A DNA stretch of 64,000 nt from Lycium barbarum (Eukaryota; Streptophyta; Magnoliopsida; Solanales; Solanaceae): positions 59,301,821 to 59,365,820 of the forward strand of contig NC_083346.1 in the NCBI RefSeq assembly GCF_019175385.1, in the 5' to 3' direction. This document shows positions 1 through 11,285 of the stretch, one piece after another (positions within the stretch are counted from its first letter, which is position 1; each line of letters begins with the position of its first letter). A model generated the notes under the pieces. The model had not been told where the DNA came from, ran no database searches, and saw only the letters and a program-made list of their open reading frames with translations. Made by a program: the position numbers and the translations under genes.

Positions 1-17
1 AGCTGCTTGGAACATAA

Positions 18-1071
18 TTGCGGATGACCTATATAGAGAAGTGGTCTGCTTTTTTCAAGGTGCTACTACCAAAATTCTTCACTCACACTTGCATTGTTCT
101 GCTACCCAAAGTAGAATCCCCTCAAGAATTCAAACATTTCAGACCTATAAAATTGTGCAATGTTTCTTCTAAAATTATTGCCAGGCTAATCAAGGTTCTT
201 CCAAATATTATTAGCCCCAACCAGAGTGGTTTTGTAAAGGGCAGGGCCATTTCTGATAACATTTTTCTTGCCCAAGAGATCATTACTGATATTGCTAAAC
301 CAAAAAAGGGTAAGAATGTAGTGATCAAGCTTGATACGGCCAAGGCATATGATAGAGTCTTGGCCATTCCTATGCTTCATGTTGAGACAAATTGTTTTTT
401 CTGAAAAATGGATTGAGCTTATCTACAGGTATATCTCCAACAACTGGTATTCATTAGTTGTAAATGGGAGCAGACAAGCTTTCTTCAAGTCTGGAAGGGG
501 ATTAAGGCAAGGGGATCCCCTATCCCCTTCCTTATTTGTCCTTACAGCTGAACTTCTCTCACAAATGCTAAATGATCTTCAGAACAACCCAAGATTCCAA
601 GGCTTCTTTATCTGTAATCAAGGCCCTACTATAAATCACATTTCATTTGCAAATGATACCATTATCTTCTGTAGTAGCCATAAACCTTCCCTTCAACTTA
701 TTCTGAGAACCTTGGCCACATATGAAAGTGTCTCTGGTCAACTCATCAATAGAGATAAGAGTTGTTACTCGATGTTTTCCAACACTACCCAAAGATCCAT
801 CAGAAGTGTTGGAACTATATTAGAGATGACATATGACAACCTTCCAATGAAATACCTTAGTTGTCCCCTATATCCTGGCAAGAAACTGATTTCTTACTAT
901 TCAGACATGATCAATAAAATGGTCAATAAGATCAAGGGTTGCAACCTCAAGTTCTTACCTATTGGTGGAAGGACAATTCTTATAAGGCATGTTCTAAAGG
1001 CCCTTACTGTGCTTACTCTTGCCACTGCCATCCACCAAAAGGCACTATTGAAATATTGGAAACTTACATAG
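18..1071 (+). pseudogene. LINE ORF2 reverse transcriptase, frameshifted
   Basis: The first segment (18-404) carries the L1 RT signatures FRPIKLCNVSSKIIARLI, NQSGFVKGRAISDNIFLAQE and IKLDTAKAYDRV. A frameshift near 360-400 moves the reading into 331-1071, with GLRQGDPLSPSLFVL and the catalytic-box region SFANDTIIF. Plant L1 elements normally have F-A-D-D here, so one catalytic aspartate appears to be Asn. In life the protein would copy LINE RNA at a nicked genomic target. With a frameshift and an altered active site it cannot function. Confidence 0.92.
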
Positions 1072-1559
1072 CCAGATTCTTCTGGTCAGGCAATGCAATT
1101 GGTGACAAACACCATTAGGTTGCATGGAATAAGCTTTGTTTCCCTTACCAAGAGGGTGGATCTAATTTCAGAAGCATGAATGATATTTGCAAAGCCTTTA
1201 CTGTCAAATACTGGTGGAAGTTCAGGACTGCTAATTGCCTGTGGTCTCAATTCCTCAAAGCTAAGTATTGTGGTACTGTTCATCCCATCAACGCACAAAT
1301 GGACCTGGTATTTCTCACAGCTGGAAATCCATGTGTGAGCTGAGACACACAATTGAAGAGAATATCTGGTGGAGAGTTGGTAAAGGTGAGCTAAGTTTCT
1401 AGTTTGACAATTGGTCAAGCCTTGGCCCCCTTTATATCCTTATTGATGATATCAATGCCAGCCATAAAGGTAAATGAGGTATTTAGAGATGTTCATTGGT
1501 ATTGGAATAGCCTAGATTATCAGTTATCATAAGCAACCAAAGAGGCTATTATTAATCAA

Positions 1560-1880
1560 GACATTTCCATCTCTCTAAACAATGATGATATTCCTTTTTG
1601 GACTTGCACAGATAGTGGGAAATTCAGCATTGCTACTGCTTGGGAACTATTAAGACAAAGAAGACCTATATCTCAATTTGATTCAAGATTATGGCTTCCT
1701 AAAGTGCCCTATAAAATGAATTTTCTAGCATGGAAAGCTACTCATAACAGGGTACCTACTGAAGACAGAGTGGCAAGACTTGGAATCAATATAGCATAGA
1801 AGACCTACAGGAGAAACAACTGAACATATATTCTACTTTGGTCATTCTGCTCAAGAGATATGGAAACACTATGTTGGAGG
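1560..1880 (+). pseudogene. LINE ORF2 zf-RVT-like region, broken
   Basis: In-frame pieces read KFSIATAWELLR and LWLPKVPYKMNFLAWKATHNRVPTEDR, which is the pattern of the zinc-binding region (zf-RVT family) between RT and RNase H in plant L1 ORF2. Stop codons interrupt it near 1797 and again shortly after. No separate gene is implied. Confidence 0.75.
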
Positions 1881-2154
1881 GTTGGGCATCAATTATAGGA
1901 GTTCATCCCTCAGAAACACTCTATATGCAATCTGGAACTTCAAATGCAAAAACTCTATAGCTTCTTTCATTTTGAGAATCATGCCTCCTATTGTTCTTTG
2001 GGAGTTATGGAGAGCTAGATGTGGTGATAAATATGATGATGAAACTCTCTCAATTTGTAGAACCACCACTCTCATAAATCTCAACATCGTCTAACTCACA
2101 AAACTTCAGTTCCCTAATTATCCAATCCCTGATAGTTGGTATGGTTTAGCTCAA

Positions 2155-2713
2155 ATGATGGAATTGAAATTGATGGAGACTACTTCTATTGCAGTAGCAT
2201 GGAGTAAACCTCAGCAGCCCTTTCTAAAACTTAATATAGATGGTTCTTGTATTGAAGGGATCTGTGGAGGAGGTGGTGTGGTGAGGGATAAAGATGGAAA
2301 ATTTATCTTGGCCTTTTGTTTACCACTGGGAAGAGGAAACAGTAACCTAGCAGAGGCTGCTGCTTTTTTGTTTGATCTTAAATTGTTCACTCAAAATGGT
2401 TTCAACATGATTGCTAGTGAATTGAGTCCCTATTGCTACATAACTACATACAAGGTAATTGGCAAAGCCCCTGAGAATTGAAGATATTGTCAACAAGATC
2501 AAAGTTTTGACGGAGCACAACCAAGTCACCACCAATCACTATTTTAGGGAGGCTAACAAAGTTGTTGACAAGTTAGCATCTTTAAGCCACTCAACTGGAA
2601 ATACTTGTATCTACACTAACTATAATACCTTACCAAGAGAGATCAAAGGCTTCTTAACACTGATAGATGGCATCTTGAAGTATCATGGTGCTATCATTTA
2701 TGATCCACCTTGA
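2155..2713 (+). pseudogene. LINE RNase H domain, frameshifted
   Basis: The segment 2155-2481 reads PFLKLNIDGSC.....GGGGVVRDKDGKFILAF and later NLAEAAA, the plant RVT_3/RNase H pattern with the first Asp and the Glu visible. The C-terminal part continues in another frame at 2459-2713. RNase H would degrade the RNA strand of the RNA/DNA hybrid. The frameshift near 2450-2480 inactivates it. Confidence 0.85.
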
Positions 2714-2866
2714 AGTAACAACTCTATTGCCACTCGTATGTACCAATTTTTTGCTCATAGAATTGGCTTGATTACCAATATCTCAATATACTCAAGAAGG
2801 CAAGGTCTAGTCCTCCTTCAAATGTATCTCTTGATAGTGGCAATAGAATCATGACTCGATTGAAAC

Positions 2867-2881
2867 AAAAAAAAAAAAAAA
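2867..2881 (+). other. LINE poly(A) tail
   Basis: A run of 15 A residues follows the LINE 3' UTR and marks its 3' junction with host DNA. Confidence 0.85.
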
Positions 2882-3159
2882 TGAAAATTAGGGTATTAAT
2901 TTTAATGAAATAACTACCTCAAAAGTTTAATTTATTTATTGTGCTGAAGTAATGATAATTGGGCCTTGGTTCCCTTTAAGGGAAAACGATATAACATTAC
3001 TATTTTAAGACTCTATAATACAAACCATAACGATACTTTTTCTTATTTACAAAGCATAACAATAAATTTACAAAATATAACAGATCTTCATCTTTCATAA
3101 CTTTTAATTTTTTTTAAAAGATTTTTTTTTTTGCTCAATGCTTAAAAGATTCGCTCAAG
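2882..3159. other. AT-rich host DNA, nothing recognised
   Basis: AT-rich, with homopolymer T runs and no coding signal. It lies between the LINE tail and the minisatellite. Confidence 0.6.
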
Positions 3160-3600
3160 TTTTTGTGTATGAAATGTATGTGAGCGAAATTTTTTATACA
3201 GTTTTCATATACAAAATTGTGAGCAAAAATTTTAATACAGTTTTCATACACAAAATTATGAGCGAATTTTTTAAACCTTGATATTGTATGAAAGTTGTAT
3301 ACAATGTTGTTGTAGTTGTACTAGTTTTCAGAAACCTAACATAGACTTTATACACAAAAAATGTGAGCGTAATTATAAGCTTTGAACGAGATATACATAT
3401 TTCATACCATTTTCATACACAAAAATTTGAGCAGAATTTTTAAGCTTTGAACGAGATATACACATTTCATAAATTTGTTCATACACTAAATTTTGAGCGA
3501 ACTTTTTAAACCTTGAGCGGGATATACACATTTAGTACATTTTTCATAAAGCTTTCATACACAAAATTTTGAGTGATTTTTTTTTAAGTCCTAAGCGAAA
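3160..3600. repeat. Degenerate minisatellite, unit about 65-80 bp
   Basis: About six diverged copies of a unit that contains TTTCATACACAAAATT, then GAGCGAATTTTTAA, then (in the later copies) CCTTGAACGAGATATACACATTT. Copies can be seen starting near 3200, 3240, 3345, 3410, 3475 and 3555. The unit length varies because of indels. No family name is assigned. Confidence 0.75.
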
Positions 3601-3821
3601 TTAAAAAAAAAATTAATATTAAAATATTTTCTAAAGAAATCATTTTTTAGATTTTTTTTTTAAATAACTTGCAAAAAATTTGTATATATTTTGTAAGAAA
3701 TCTATGATATGTTTTATAAACTAAAAAGTATCATCATATTTTGTAAATATACCATATTCTTATGTATATATAGGTTATTCACCCTTTGTTTAAACAGTTC
3801 AAGCCTCATACATATGTAGTA
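3601..3821. other. AT-rich host DNA up to the MITE
   Basis: No coding or repeat signal recognised. It ends in the dinucleotide TA (3820-3821) that flanks the MITE. Confidence 0.6.
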
Positions 3822-3987
3822 CTCCATCCGGGAAATTGTACTTGTCATGTTTTTTTTTCCATGCCCCTTAAGAAAACATTAATTAAAATGATAATTTGAC
3901 TAAACTATCTTTATTTATTCCTTGATCTCAATTTAATACTACTTTATTTTTCACCACTGTAATCTCTCTCCACATTTATTGAGTAAG
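3822..3987 (+). mobile_element. Stowaway-like MITE, left half
   Basis: It starts CTCCATCCGGGAAATTGTAC and is preceded by TA. The right half (60856-60962) ends in the inverted complement, CTCCCTTCGTTCCATTTTAC read on the minus strand, followed by TA. Both arms continue into ACTTGTCRTG. TA duplication plus CTCC-type termini is the Stowaway (Tc1/mariner-related) signature. The joined length without E1 is about 273 bp. E1 is inserted inside it and duplicated gtaag (3983-3987). Confidence 0.85.
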
Positions 3988-4604
3988 TGTCACGACCCGG
4001 CTAGGGCTATGACGGATACCCGGAGCTAGCTACCGAGCACCACTCATTCTACTGCTCATCATGCTTATCCTGCATTCATTTACTATTTTCACACATATAG
4101 CCATAGGAAAAACTAATATCATTTCCAAGAGCATATCTACATTCACATACATAAGCCTCTCGGCTATCAAAATGATATATAATATACAATGAGGTCATCA
4201 TGGGACTTCTACTACCCGCGCGTACGCATCTATGAGCCTCTACTGGAGTACTAAACATAAGGACGGGACAGGATCCCGTCGTGCCCAAAATCTATATATA
4301 CACAAAAGAATGTGATCATAAGTAGCACCTTCGGAATAGTGGAGTGCTCCTATAAATCCGTTGATAAGCTCCTACGGATCTGCGCCGTCTCCCTGTCTAC
4401 CTGTGGGCATGAACACAGCGTCCAAAAAGAGAGGACGTCAGTACGAACATTGTACTGAGTATGTAAGGCATGAATAATAATTCTAACATAATAGAGAAAT
4501 AATGGGACATGAAGTAAAGATACAACCTGCTTAACCTTTACGAGAAAGCGCATGTTATACATATCACATATACCATCATCGTTAACCCGCGTCCGGGTAA
4601 CCAT

Positions 4605-4770
4605 CGTACGCCGCCCACTAGTGGTGTCATGTTCGACCTTCTAGGCACGGTGTAATCATAAGCAGCCCGCATTAGCGGTGACATGTCCGGCCATCTAGGC
4701 ACGGTGGAATCGTATGCAGCCCGCCTTCACGGTGACATGTCCGACCATCTAGGCACGGTGTGATCTTATC
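4605..4770 (-). repeat. Tandem repeat in E1 3' LTR (about 3 copies)
   Basis: Three units of about 55-60 bp contain GCAGCCCGC..GCGGTGACATGTCCG and TCTAGGCACGGTG. The same array is in the other E1 LTR at about 58935-59095. It sits in the position where every other LTR in the block carries its own GC-rich array. Confidence 0.85.
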
Positions 4771-5929
4771 ATCATCATACATTTATCATAAAACATGTAT
4801 TAGAACTCAAGGATAATCTATAACTATATCGGGGTGATGTAAGGTCGAGAACCTCCGATTCCATTATGGAGTAATCGTAATCATCATACCTCACCTTGAA
4901 AGGACTAGCATCATAAGGTGAGTCTAGCAACAATGAATAATATCAAAGAGTAGCATAAGGGGCATTAGCTTCGTGGAGACATCATGTCATGAGCTTTAGG
5001 ATCTTTAGACTTAGACTCATCGTCATCATTACCATATTCGTGACATATCTCTTATCTTTATCTTATGAGAAGCTCTTTATCAACATTTTCTGGAATGTAA
5101 GAAAGTCATGGAGAGATAGGAGAATTCATGTCATAGGAGTCATGCCTTAGAAGAAGGTACTAGCCTTACATACCTTTTCGTTTAGCTACTTTATCACCTG
5201 AACGTTCCCCTCCAATATTCACATTTCTACCTTCAAGAGAGTTCGTACTAATATTACATAATCGATAACATGAGCATGCTTGAACTAAAGCTAGAGAAAA
5301 TTGGGCAGCATCTTATTTGTTTATACAACTTTCTCCATATCATATATCAACTCCCAAATGTCAATAACAATATTCATAATATCATACTCAACAATCTTCA
5401 TCAACCATACATTATTCAATTCTCCTACTTCCATTTCAAGGGAATCCATATCCATGGTCATAATACAACATTACCTTCATCCTCATATAATGTTTCTTCC
5501 ATACTCTTAATATCGTTTATAACATAACTATACTCGTAACATATAAAGAATCATGATTCGTATGAAGCTACTACTCAAAAACGTCACTATTCTCATACTT
5601 GTAACCCATTTTCAATTTTCTTCTATAATCCAAGTCTTTAACCTCTCAATACTCTAAATAACATGAATTGATCATAAAACTTACCTTTGATAGTGTAGGA
5701 ATAGCCTTTGGATGAAAATACTTCACTTGAGAAAAACCCTAGCTTCAATCCAAAGAGGTTTCTTGACTTCAAGCAACCCTAGCTAGCATTCTTACACTTG
5801 ATTCCCTTGAATTTATGATATTGATCTTTGATCTCCCTTGAATTCTTGTAGATGAAGTGTGTAGAATATTCTAGAGACTTGGAGAGAAGTGGAGAAGTTA
5901 GAAAATGAAAATAATAACGTGGGGTCTTA

Positions 5930-5937
5930 TATTTATA
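5930..5937 (-). promoter_or_regulatory. TATA box, E1 3' LTR
   Basis: TATAAATA on the minus strand, identical in the 5' LTR at 60258-60265. It lies about 22 bp from the edge of the plastid insertion. Confidence 0.7.
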
Positions 5938-5958
5938 ACTGGGAAAAATCTGACCCGT

Positions 5959-6226
5959 TTTACATGTTGGACTTATTGGATCCTTTGCAATTCATGCGAG
6001 GATTGGTCATTGGGGATCTATAGAAAGCCCTTTTTATGAAATTTCTGAGAGGTCAACCGGGTTACGGATGCTTTATTTATCACCAGGTAGAGATGAATAC
6101 TATATGGTAGCGGCAGGAAATTCTTTAGCCTTAAATTGGGATATTCAGGAAGAATAGGTTGTTCCAGCTCGATACCGTCAAGAATTCTTGACTATTGCAT
6201 GGGAACAGGTTCATCTTCGAAGTATT
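5959..6226 (+). pseudogene. rpoB: Plastid rpoB fragment (nuclear plastid DNA)
   Basis: Read forward, this segment encodes a continuous piece of the plastid RNA polymerase beta subunit: [20 protein letters not shown], then [20 protein letters not shown], then VVPARYRQEFLTIAWEQVHL. One in-frame TAG replaces a CAG. Both edges break off sharply into LTR sequence (after GACCCGT on the left, before ATACGGTCC on the right). It is absent from the partner LTR, which has about 135 bp of palindromic U3 there instead. The identification rests on recognising conserved plastid rpoB protein motifs. It is a non-functional fragment captured from organelle DNA, probably during break repair. Confidence 0.93.
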
Positions 6227-6350
6227 ATACGGTCCGTATAAGTGACCGTGTAACTCCATCAGTTATGGACCTTCACTGTAACGGTTATACGAACCATTAT
6301 ACGAACCGTATAATATTATACGGACCGTATAAATGGTCGTATAATCCACC
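6225..6350. repeat. U3 palindrome cluster TATACGGTCCGTATA
   Basis: Repeated near-palindromes with core TATACGG(A/T)CCGTATA lie upstream of the E1 TATA box. This LTR keeps the distal part of the cluster; the partner LTR carries the full set at about 60290-60510. Confidence 0.8.
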
Positions 6351-6686
6351 TTTTCTCCGATCTTGCTCTCGTCGCTTCGTTGATCTCCAATCCTTATGGA
6401 ACCATCTTAGCACTCGTTTAACACTTCATTAGCAATCTAAGGGGCATCATAAATCTTCCTCAAGACATTACTAATTCATCATTAGCTCAGTACTTTACAA
6501 AACTCTTCTGAAACACAATGTATACTTCGCCTGTCTTAATGAACTTTCTTCTCTTGCTTAAAACGTCTTTGGAATCTTAATTAGAACCATTAAATACTAC
6601 TTCTCACTTATAGAGACATCATATACTTCTCACATTGCATTAGTCTATCTACCGTATGACGTCGTGAAATTCTCCGAGGTGTAACG

Positions 6687-6700
6687 TTCTTCCCCCCTTT
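6687..6700 (-). other. E1 polypurine tract
   Basis: On the minus strand AAAGGGGGGAAGAA abuts the 3' LTR. This is the plus-strand DNA primer of LTR retrotransposons. The neighbouring internal stretch to 6795 is the 3' untranslated end of E1 and contains the CTCTGGCGAAATTTTCGTAG motif shared with E3 and E6. Confidence 0.9.
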
Positions 6701-6795
6701 AAAAACATTCGACCTCGAATGTTAAGTTCTTGGGAATTCTACGAAAATTTCGCCAGAGCTTCCCCTATAATATAGCACTACCACTCTGTCACAAC

Positions 6796-9051
6796 TGTTA
6801 CACCCCGTAGTTTCGTATGTTGAGATTCGAGTTACCATTCAGGAGGTATGTGAGTTTAACTTATGGTTATAAGGGTTTAAGTGCATATAGTAAGCTATGG
6901 AAGGATTGAAGGGCAAGTGAATTAAGGAAATTAAATTTGTTGGAACTTGGAAGAGAATATGAGGGTAAATTTGGCCCAACTTGGAGAAAGAATATCTTTT
7001 AGTAGATGAGGTGTTTTGAAGCAAAGTAAAAGCCTAAAATAAAGTTCGTCGTGTCTAGTATCCAGCGCAACAAACCGCTCGACGATACGACATCGAAGTG
7101 GAAAATTATGGATGTTACAAGTTAGGCTGACAGAGCAGAAACACTGCTACAGTAACAGGAGCCGCTACAGTACTGCTATAGTGACCCGACCCGAATTTGA
7201 CCCACTATTTAAGGATCAAATCTGATCCTAAACCTCATTTTTTTTGCAGCCATGAACATTCCAAATATTTCCCAAATTCTCTAGAAAACTCTCCCAACTT
7301 CCGTCCACTAAATTTTAATGCAAATTAAGTGAAATCCCCGAATTTAAGTTCGGACAACACATAGTTGCAATTATAATATCGAATTGCGGCGAAACTTGGC
7401 TTGGATTCAAGATGGTAATCAAAGATATTGCAATTCTAGCGGGTGAAAGGTATGAATCTTTCCTTATTAGTATTGATTTAAGCTTATCTATAGAGGAAAG
7501 GTTACTAAATGAGCGTACAAGGAATTTATGGGTCGAGAAATTGGATAAAACATCGTGTGGGATGTTTAAGGAATATTTTGGTGTTGATAATATTGTTGTT
7601 GATGTTGGTATTGTTTTTGTTGTTATTGGTTGCTGAATTGAGATTTTGGGCTAGACATATAAACAGGGGAGATGCTGCCGAAATTTCGGCAGATTCTAGA
7701 AAGATTTATTTGGAGGCTTAGGATAAGTATATAACAACGGGGCTAACAATAGTATGAATGGTTTTATATGTAAATTACGAGACTATGAATGATCTTACGT
7801 AGATTTCAAGGCAAAAAGTAAGTTGGAAAGTGAAATGTAAGCTTCCAGGTATGTAAGGCAAACCTTCCTTCTTTTGGCATGATCCTTGTTGTCATTCATT
7901 CTACATGTACCCCATATGATTCCATTCTTAGACAAGTAAGGTCTAAATGCTTCTTGTGATGGCTTATTGTTATTGTACTCCTATTCTGTTCCGAAGGGAA
8001 CACCCATAAGGTGCCAAGTTGAGTTGTGTATATGGTTCTACTAACGATTTCGAGGAAATGAGTTTTATACTAAAGGAAACATAAAGTTTGATTTTCAAAA
8101 CCACTCCGAAGGGGGTGCGAGATTTTACTACTTCATTTCATTTACGATTGATGTTTACATTCCATAGTATCATCCCTTTGTATTGATATGATCATTTATT
8201 CTTTGGGTAAGGCGATGAGATGAAATTGAGTAGAATATAGGTAGTAAGAATTTCATAACAATTCTACCCTCAAACCAGGAAGTGTGTCCTCCTGAGTCTA
8301 GTGAGATACAAATTTGATAACTTTTATGAAAGCCTAAGGCTAATAACTGGATTGTGATGAATGGATTAGTAACTTATGATATGATTGAAATTGATACTTA
8401 TTGATTGAGTTTGTGTTGACATGATTGTGATATTAAGCTGGAAGCGGCTGCCCGAAGGGGCCATCATTATTAAGCCGGAAGCGGCTGCCCGAAGGGGCCA
8501 TCATTATGAAGTCGGAAGCGGTTGCCCGAAGGGGCCATCATTATGAAGCCGGAAGCGGCTGCCTGAAGGGGCCATCATTATTATGCCTGAAGCGGCCGTT
8601 CGAAGGGACTATTGTGATGCTAGCCGGAAGCGGCTGTCCGAAGGGACCATTCTGTTAACATTTCGGAAGCGACATGTGTGTTGGATTGGATTATTTACTT
8701 AAAGATTGTGTTGAGACTTCGCGTACACATTTATGTTTCTTCCAGTGAAGGCTGCAGGTGTTGAGTTAAATTGTGATTTCTTCTCTCCTAAGTTAAGTTA
8801 TGATTATGACTTGTTACCACCTTACATACTCAGTACATTGTCCGTACTGATGTCCTTTTGCTTGGGGACATTGCGTTCATGCCCGTAGCCCCAGATTGTT
8901 TGGCAGGTTAAGTGTATAGCTAGGATGCTTGGACGTCAGCTGGGATTGGCAAGTTCCACCTCATCCTGGAGCTGTGCTTAGTCATGTGTAGATATGTATG
9001 ATTATAGGTATGTCAGGGCCCTGTCCTTACTCATAATGTTCAGTTTACTTC
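6796..9051 (+). repeat. E2 solo LTR, 5' part
   Basis: It starts TGTTACACCCCGTAG after acaac (6791-6795). It resumes at 46526-46772, ends GGTGTGACA and is followed by acaac (46773-46777). Joined length is about 2.5 kb with no internal region, so it is a solo LTR left by LTR-LTR recombination. Modules: U3 repeats of GCTACAGTA (7138-7185), TATTTAAGG (7206-7214), donor-like AAAG|GTATGAAT (GT at 7450), palindrome CTGCCGAAATTTCGGCAG (7675-7692), GGTATGTAAGG (7848-7858), tandem array (8431-8680) and hairpin (8824-8850). Confidence 0.93.
8431..8680 (+). repeat. 37-bp tandem array in E2
   Basis: About six copies of TTAAGCCGGAAGCGGCTGCC plus CGAAGGGGCCATCA. Each unit can fold (GCCGGAAGCGGC; CCGAAGGGGCC). 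A sister array is in E4 at 16371-16585. Confidence 0.9.
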
Positions 9052-10347
9052 TATTACACCTCGTAGTTTTGTTCGTTGAGATTCGTTAGGCGTTAGTTGT
9101 CCAAATCGCGGAAACGGGAGTTACCTTAGGATATATGAGATTACATGTTCCCATATTATGGTTATGGGGGTTTAAGCCCATGAAATGAGCTATGGAAGTA
9201 TTTAAGAACAAACAAAAAAGGAATGGAGTTTGTGGGAACTTTGGTAAAACTTGGCAAAATTTTCGGACAGAATTTGGTCCAAATTGGTGGGGGCATATCT
9301 CCTAGAATATGAGGAGTTTTGATGTTTTTATTTTTATCCAAATTGAAGTTCATCGAGTCTAGTTTCCAACGCAACAAACCGCTCGTCAATGTGACGTCTG
9401 AGTAAAAAGTCATGGCCATTCTACGATAGACTATCTGAGCAGAAAATTTCTGCGGACCATTTGACGGCCCGCAGGAATTTTGACACCCCGCAGAAAATTC
9501 TGCGGTTTGTCAAATTGACACAGCCCAGTGTCAAATGGTCACAGTGACCAATATTTGACTGGGCAGTTCTACGGACAATTTTGTCGGTCCATAGGAATTT
9601 ATATGGCCCGTCAAAATGGGCGCAGAATTGCCCTACGGGAGTTTAAGTTCCGCTTTATAAAATTCTTTCCACTTCATTTGGACATATTACTTTACCAAAC
9701 CAGATCCAAAGGCTCTCTAAAAACCCTCTCTTCCACTCCATAAACTAATCAAAGCCAAAATCCAAGAGATATTAAATATCAATAAGCCAGAATCAAGATA
9801 CCCATGTGCTAGAGGTCTTGCTAGGGTTAATAAACTCCAAAAATTCTTTGGATATTGAAGCTAGGGTTTTCATATAAGTTGATAGCTTGCTCCAAAGCTC
9901 ATTCCTATGAGATAAAAGGTTAGTTTTCATGATTATTACATATTATCAAGAATGTTTATTTGTTGAACAACTTGGGTAGAATGAAAAGTGGAAGATGAGT
10001 TCTAAATGTAGTTTTTTATGAGGTTTTTGAGTAGTAAGCTAACTTGAGTTATGATTCTTAGTATAATATGGGTATAATATTGATGTGAAAAGTAATAATG
10101 GTGATGAAGAAGCATTATATGAAAATGTGTTAAAATGGGTATGAAGTTGCTAGCATAAGTTGAACACAAGGATGAATTTTGAAGGCTAAATCGAATGTGA
10201 ATACTTGATTATGATATTGCGGATATTATTGTGGTTGTTGGGAGTTGTTTTGTGATATGGTGGAAGTTGACGAAGTAGGGGAAATGCTGCCCAATTTTCA
10301 TTAGGTCATGAATTATTCTAGTTTGAATTTAGGAGTATCATTAAGGC
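9052..10347 (+). repeat. E3 5' LTR, first part
   Basis: Pairs with 44015 onward. It holds U3 with repeated GACGGCCCGCAG / CTACGGAC..GGTCCGTAG palindromes (about 9445-9640), TATAAAAT (9656-9663) and a donor-like AAAAG|GTTAGT (GT at 9919-9920). It is interrupted by E4 after aaggc (10343-10347). Confidence 0.93.
9656..9663 (+). promoter_or_regulatory. TATA box, E3 5' LTR
   Basis: TATAAAAT downstream of the U3 palindromes. A start about 30 bp downstream (near 9690) would give a first exon of about 230 nt before the donor-like site at 9919. Confidence 0.7.
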
Positions 10348-11285
10348 TGTTAGACCCCGTATTTTATACGTCGAGTTATTCGCGAAGGAATTGACGTGAG
10401 ATAGAAACCTCGGATTTTTAATTTCTAAACTAGAACTAATCGGTTATAAATTTTACTTAGTATAAAAATGTTATTGGAGATTAGGAACTACTTAATTGTG
10501 GTGTTAAGTAAAAATTAGTGGCAACAATGAGCCAAGATGAACATGTAACGTGCAATGCCTAAAGATGACTCAAAGTCATCTAAAATAAGGCTATTATGGA
10601 AGACATACAAATATGCATTTAAATGTTGATTCATCAACTACACTTTCATTATATTGTGGGCAACTAAATTGGAAGAAAAACAAGTGTGATATTCGGCCAA
10701 GGTGGCTGAAAATTGGGGGAGAAAAAGGTGAGGCATGCATTATTTTATGAAGGCATGCATTATTTTATGAAGGCATACAAGTTGGAAGAATCATTATACA
10801 TTTAAATATGGACAATTCATCCTTGTATGATTACAATGGACAAAGGTTCACATGGGAACCTTATGGAAGACATACCAACATGCATTTGAATAATGATTCA
10901 TCCACTACACATGCAATTACATTGTAAACAATTAAAAGGGAGGGAACAAAAGTGAGGCTTGGCCGAAAGGTGTAGAGAAAAGAAGTTGAACTTAAGTTTA
11001 AAATTAATTGAGTGGCTCAATGTCATGAGTGGAGCATGTGTCCAACTTGTAGGCATCATAGTTTAACCAAATGATGACTAAGAAATCAGCCATTACATTC
11101 ATTTCAACTTCACAACAAAAATAGAAAACCTAGAGAGGGAGAGAAGGGGGCTCTCGGCCAAGGGGCTGAATTTTGAGCTCTTTGTGTGTTGATCAAAAAA
11201 ATATTTCTTCAAGCATTTCAACCCTTTAGAAGGTCCCTAGAAACGTGAAGATAGTCTTTGGAGAAACAAGAACCATTATCATTTC

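Larger units (their letters stand above)
1..2881 (+). mobile_element. L1-type LINE, 3' part, decayed
   Basis: This is a non-LTR retrotransposon whose 5' end lies outside the window. In order it shows reverse transcriptase, a zf-RVT-like C-terminal region, an RNase H domain of the plant RVT_3 type, a short 3' UTR and a 15-nt poly(A) run (2867-2881). That order is typical of plant L1 elements with an RNase H at the end of ORF2. Several frameshifts and stops break the ORF, so it is inactive. No target-site duplication can be checked because the left end is missing. Confidence 0.93.
3988..6686 (-). repeat. E1 3' LTR
   Basis: It pairs with 58315-60850. On the minus strand it begins with the family start TGTTACACCTCGG (first base pair altered here) and ends GTCGTGACA. 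It is 2699 bp against 2536 bp for the partner. The difference is explained by a plastid DNA patch at 5959-6226 replacing about 135 bp, plus one extra palindromic unit near 6300. Visible modules on the minus strand are U3 palindromes (6222-6350), TATAAATA (5930-5937), donor-like AAAG|GTAAGTTTTATG near 5688, and the CAGTAC hairpin (4438-4464). Confidence 0.95.
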
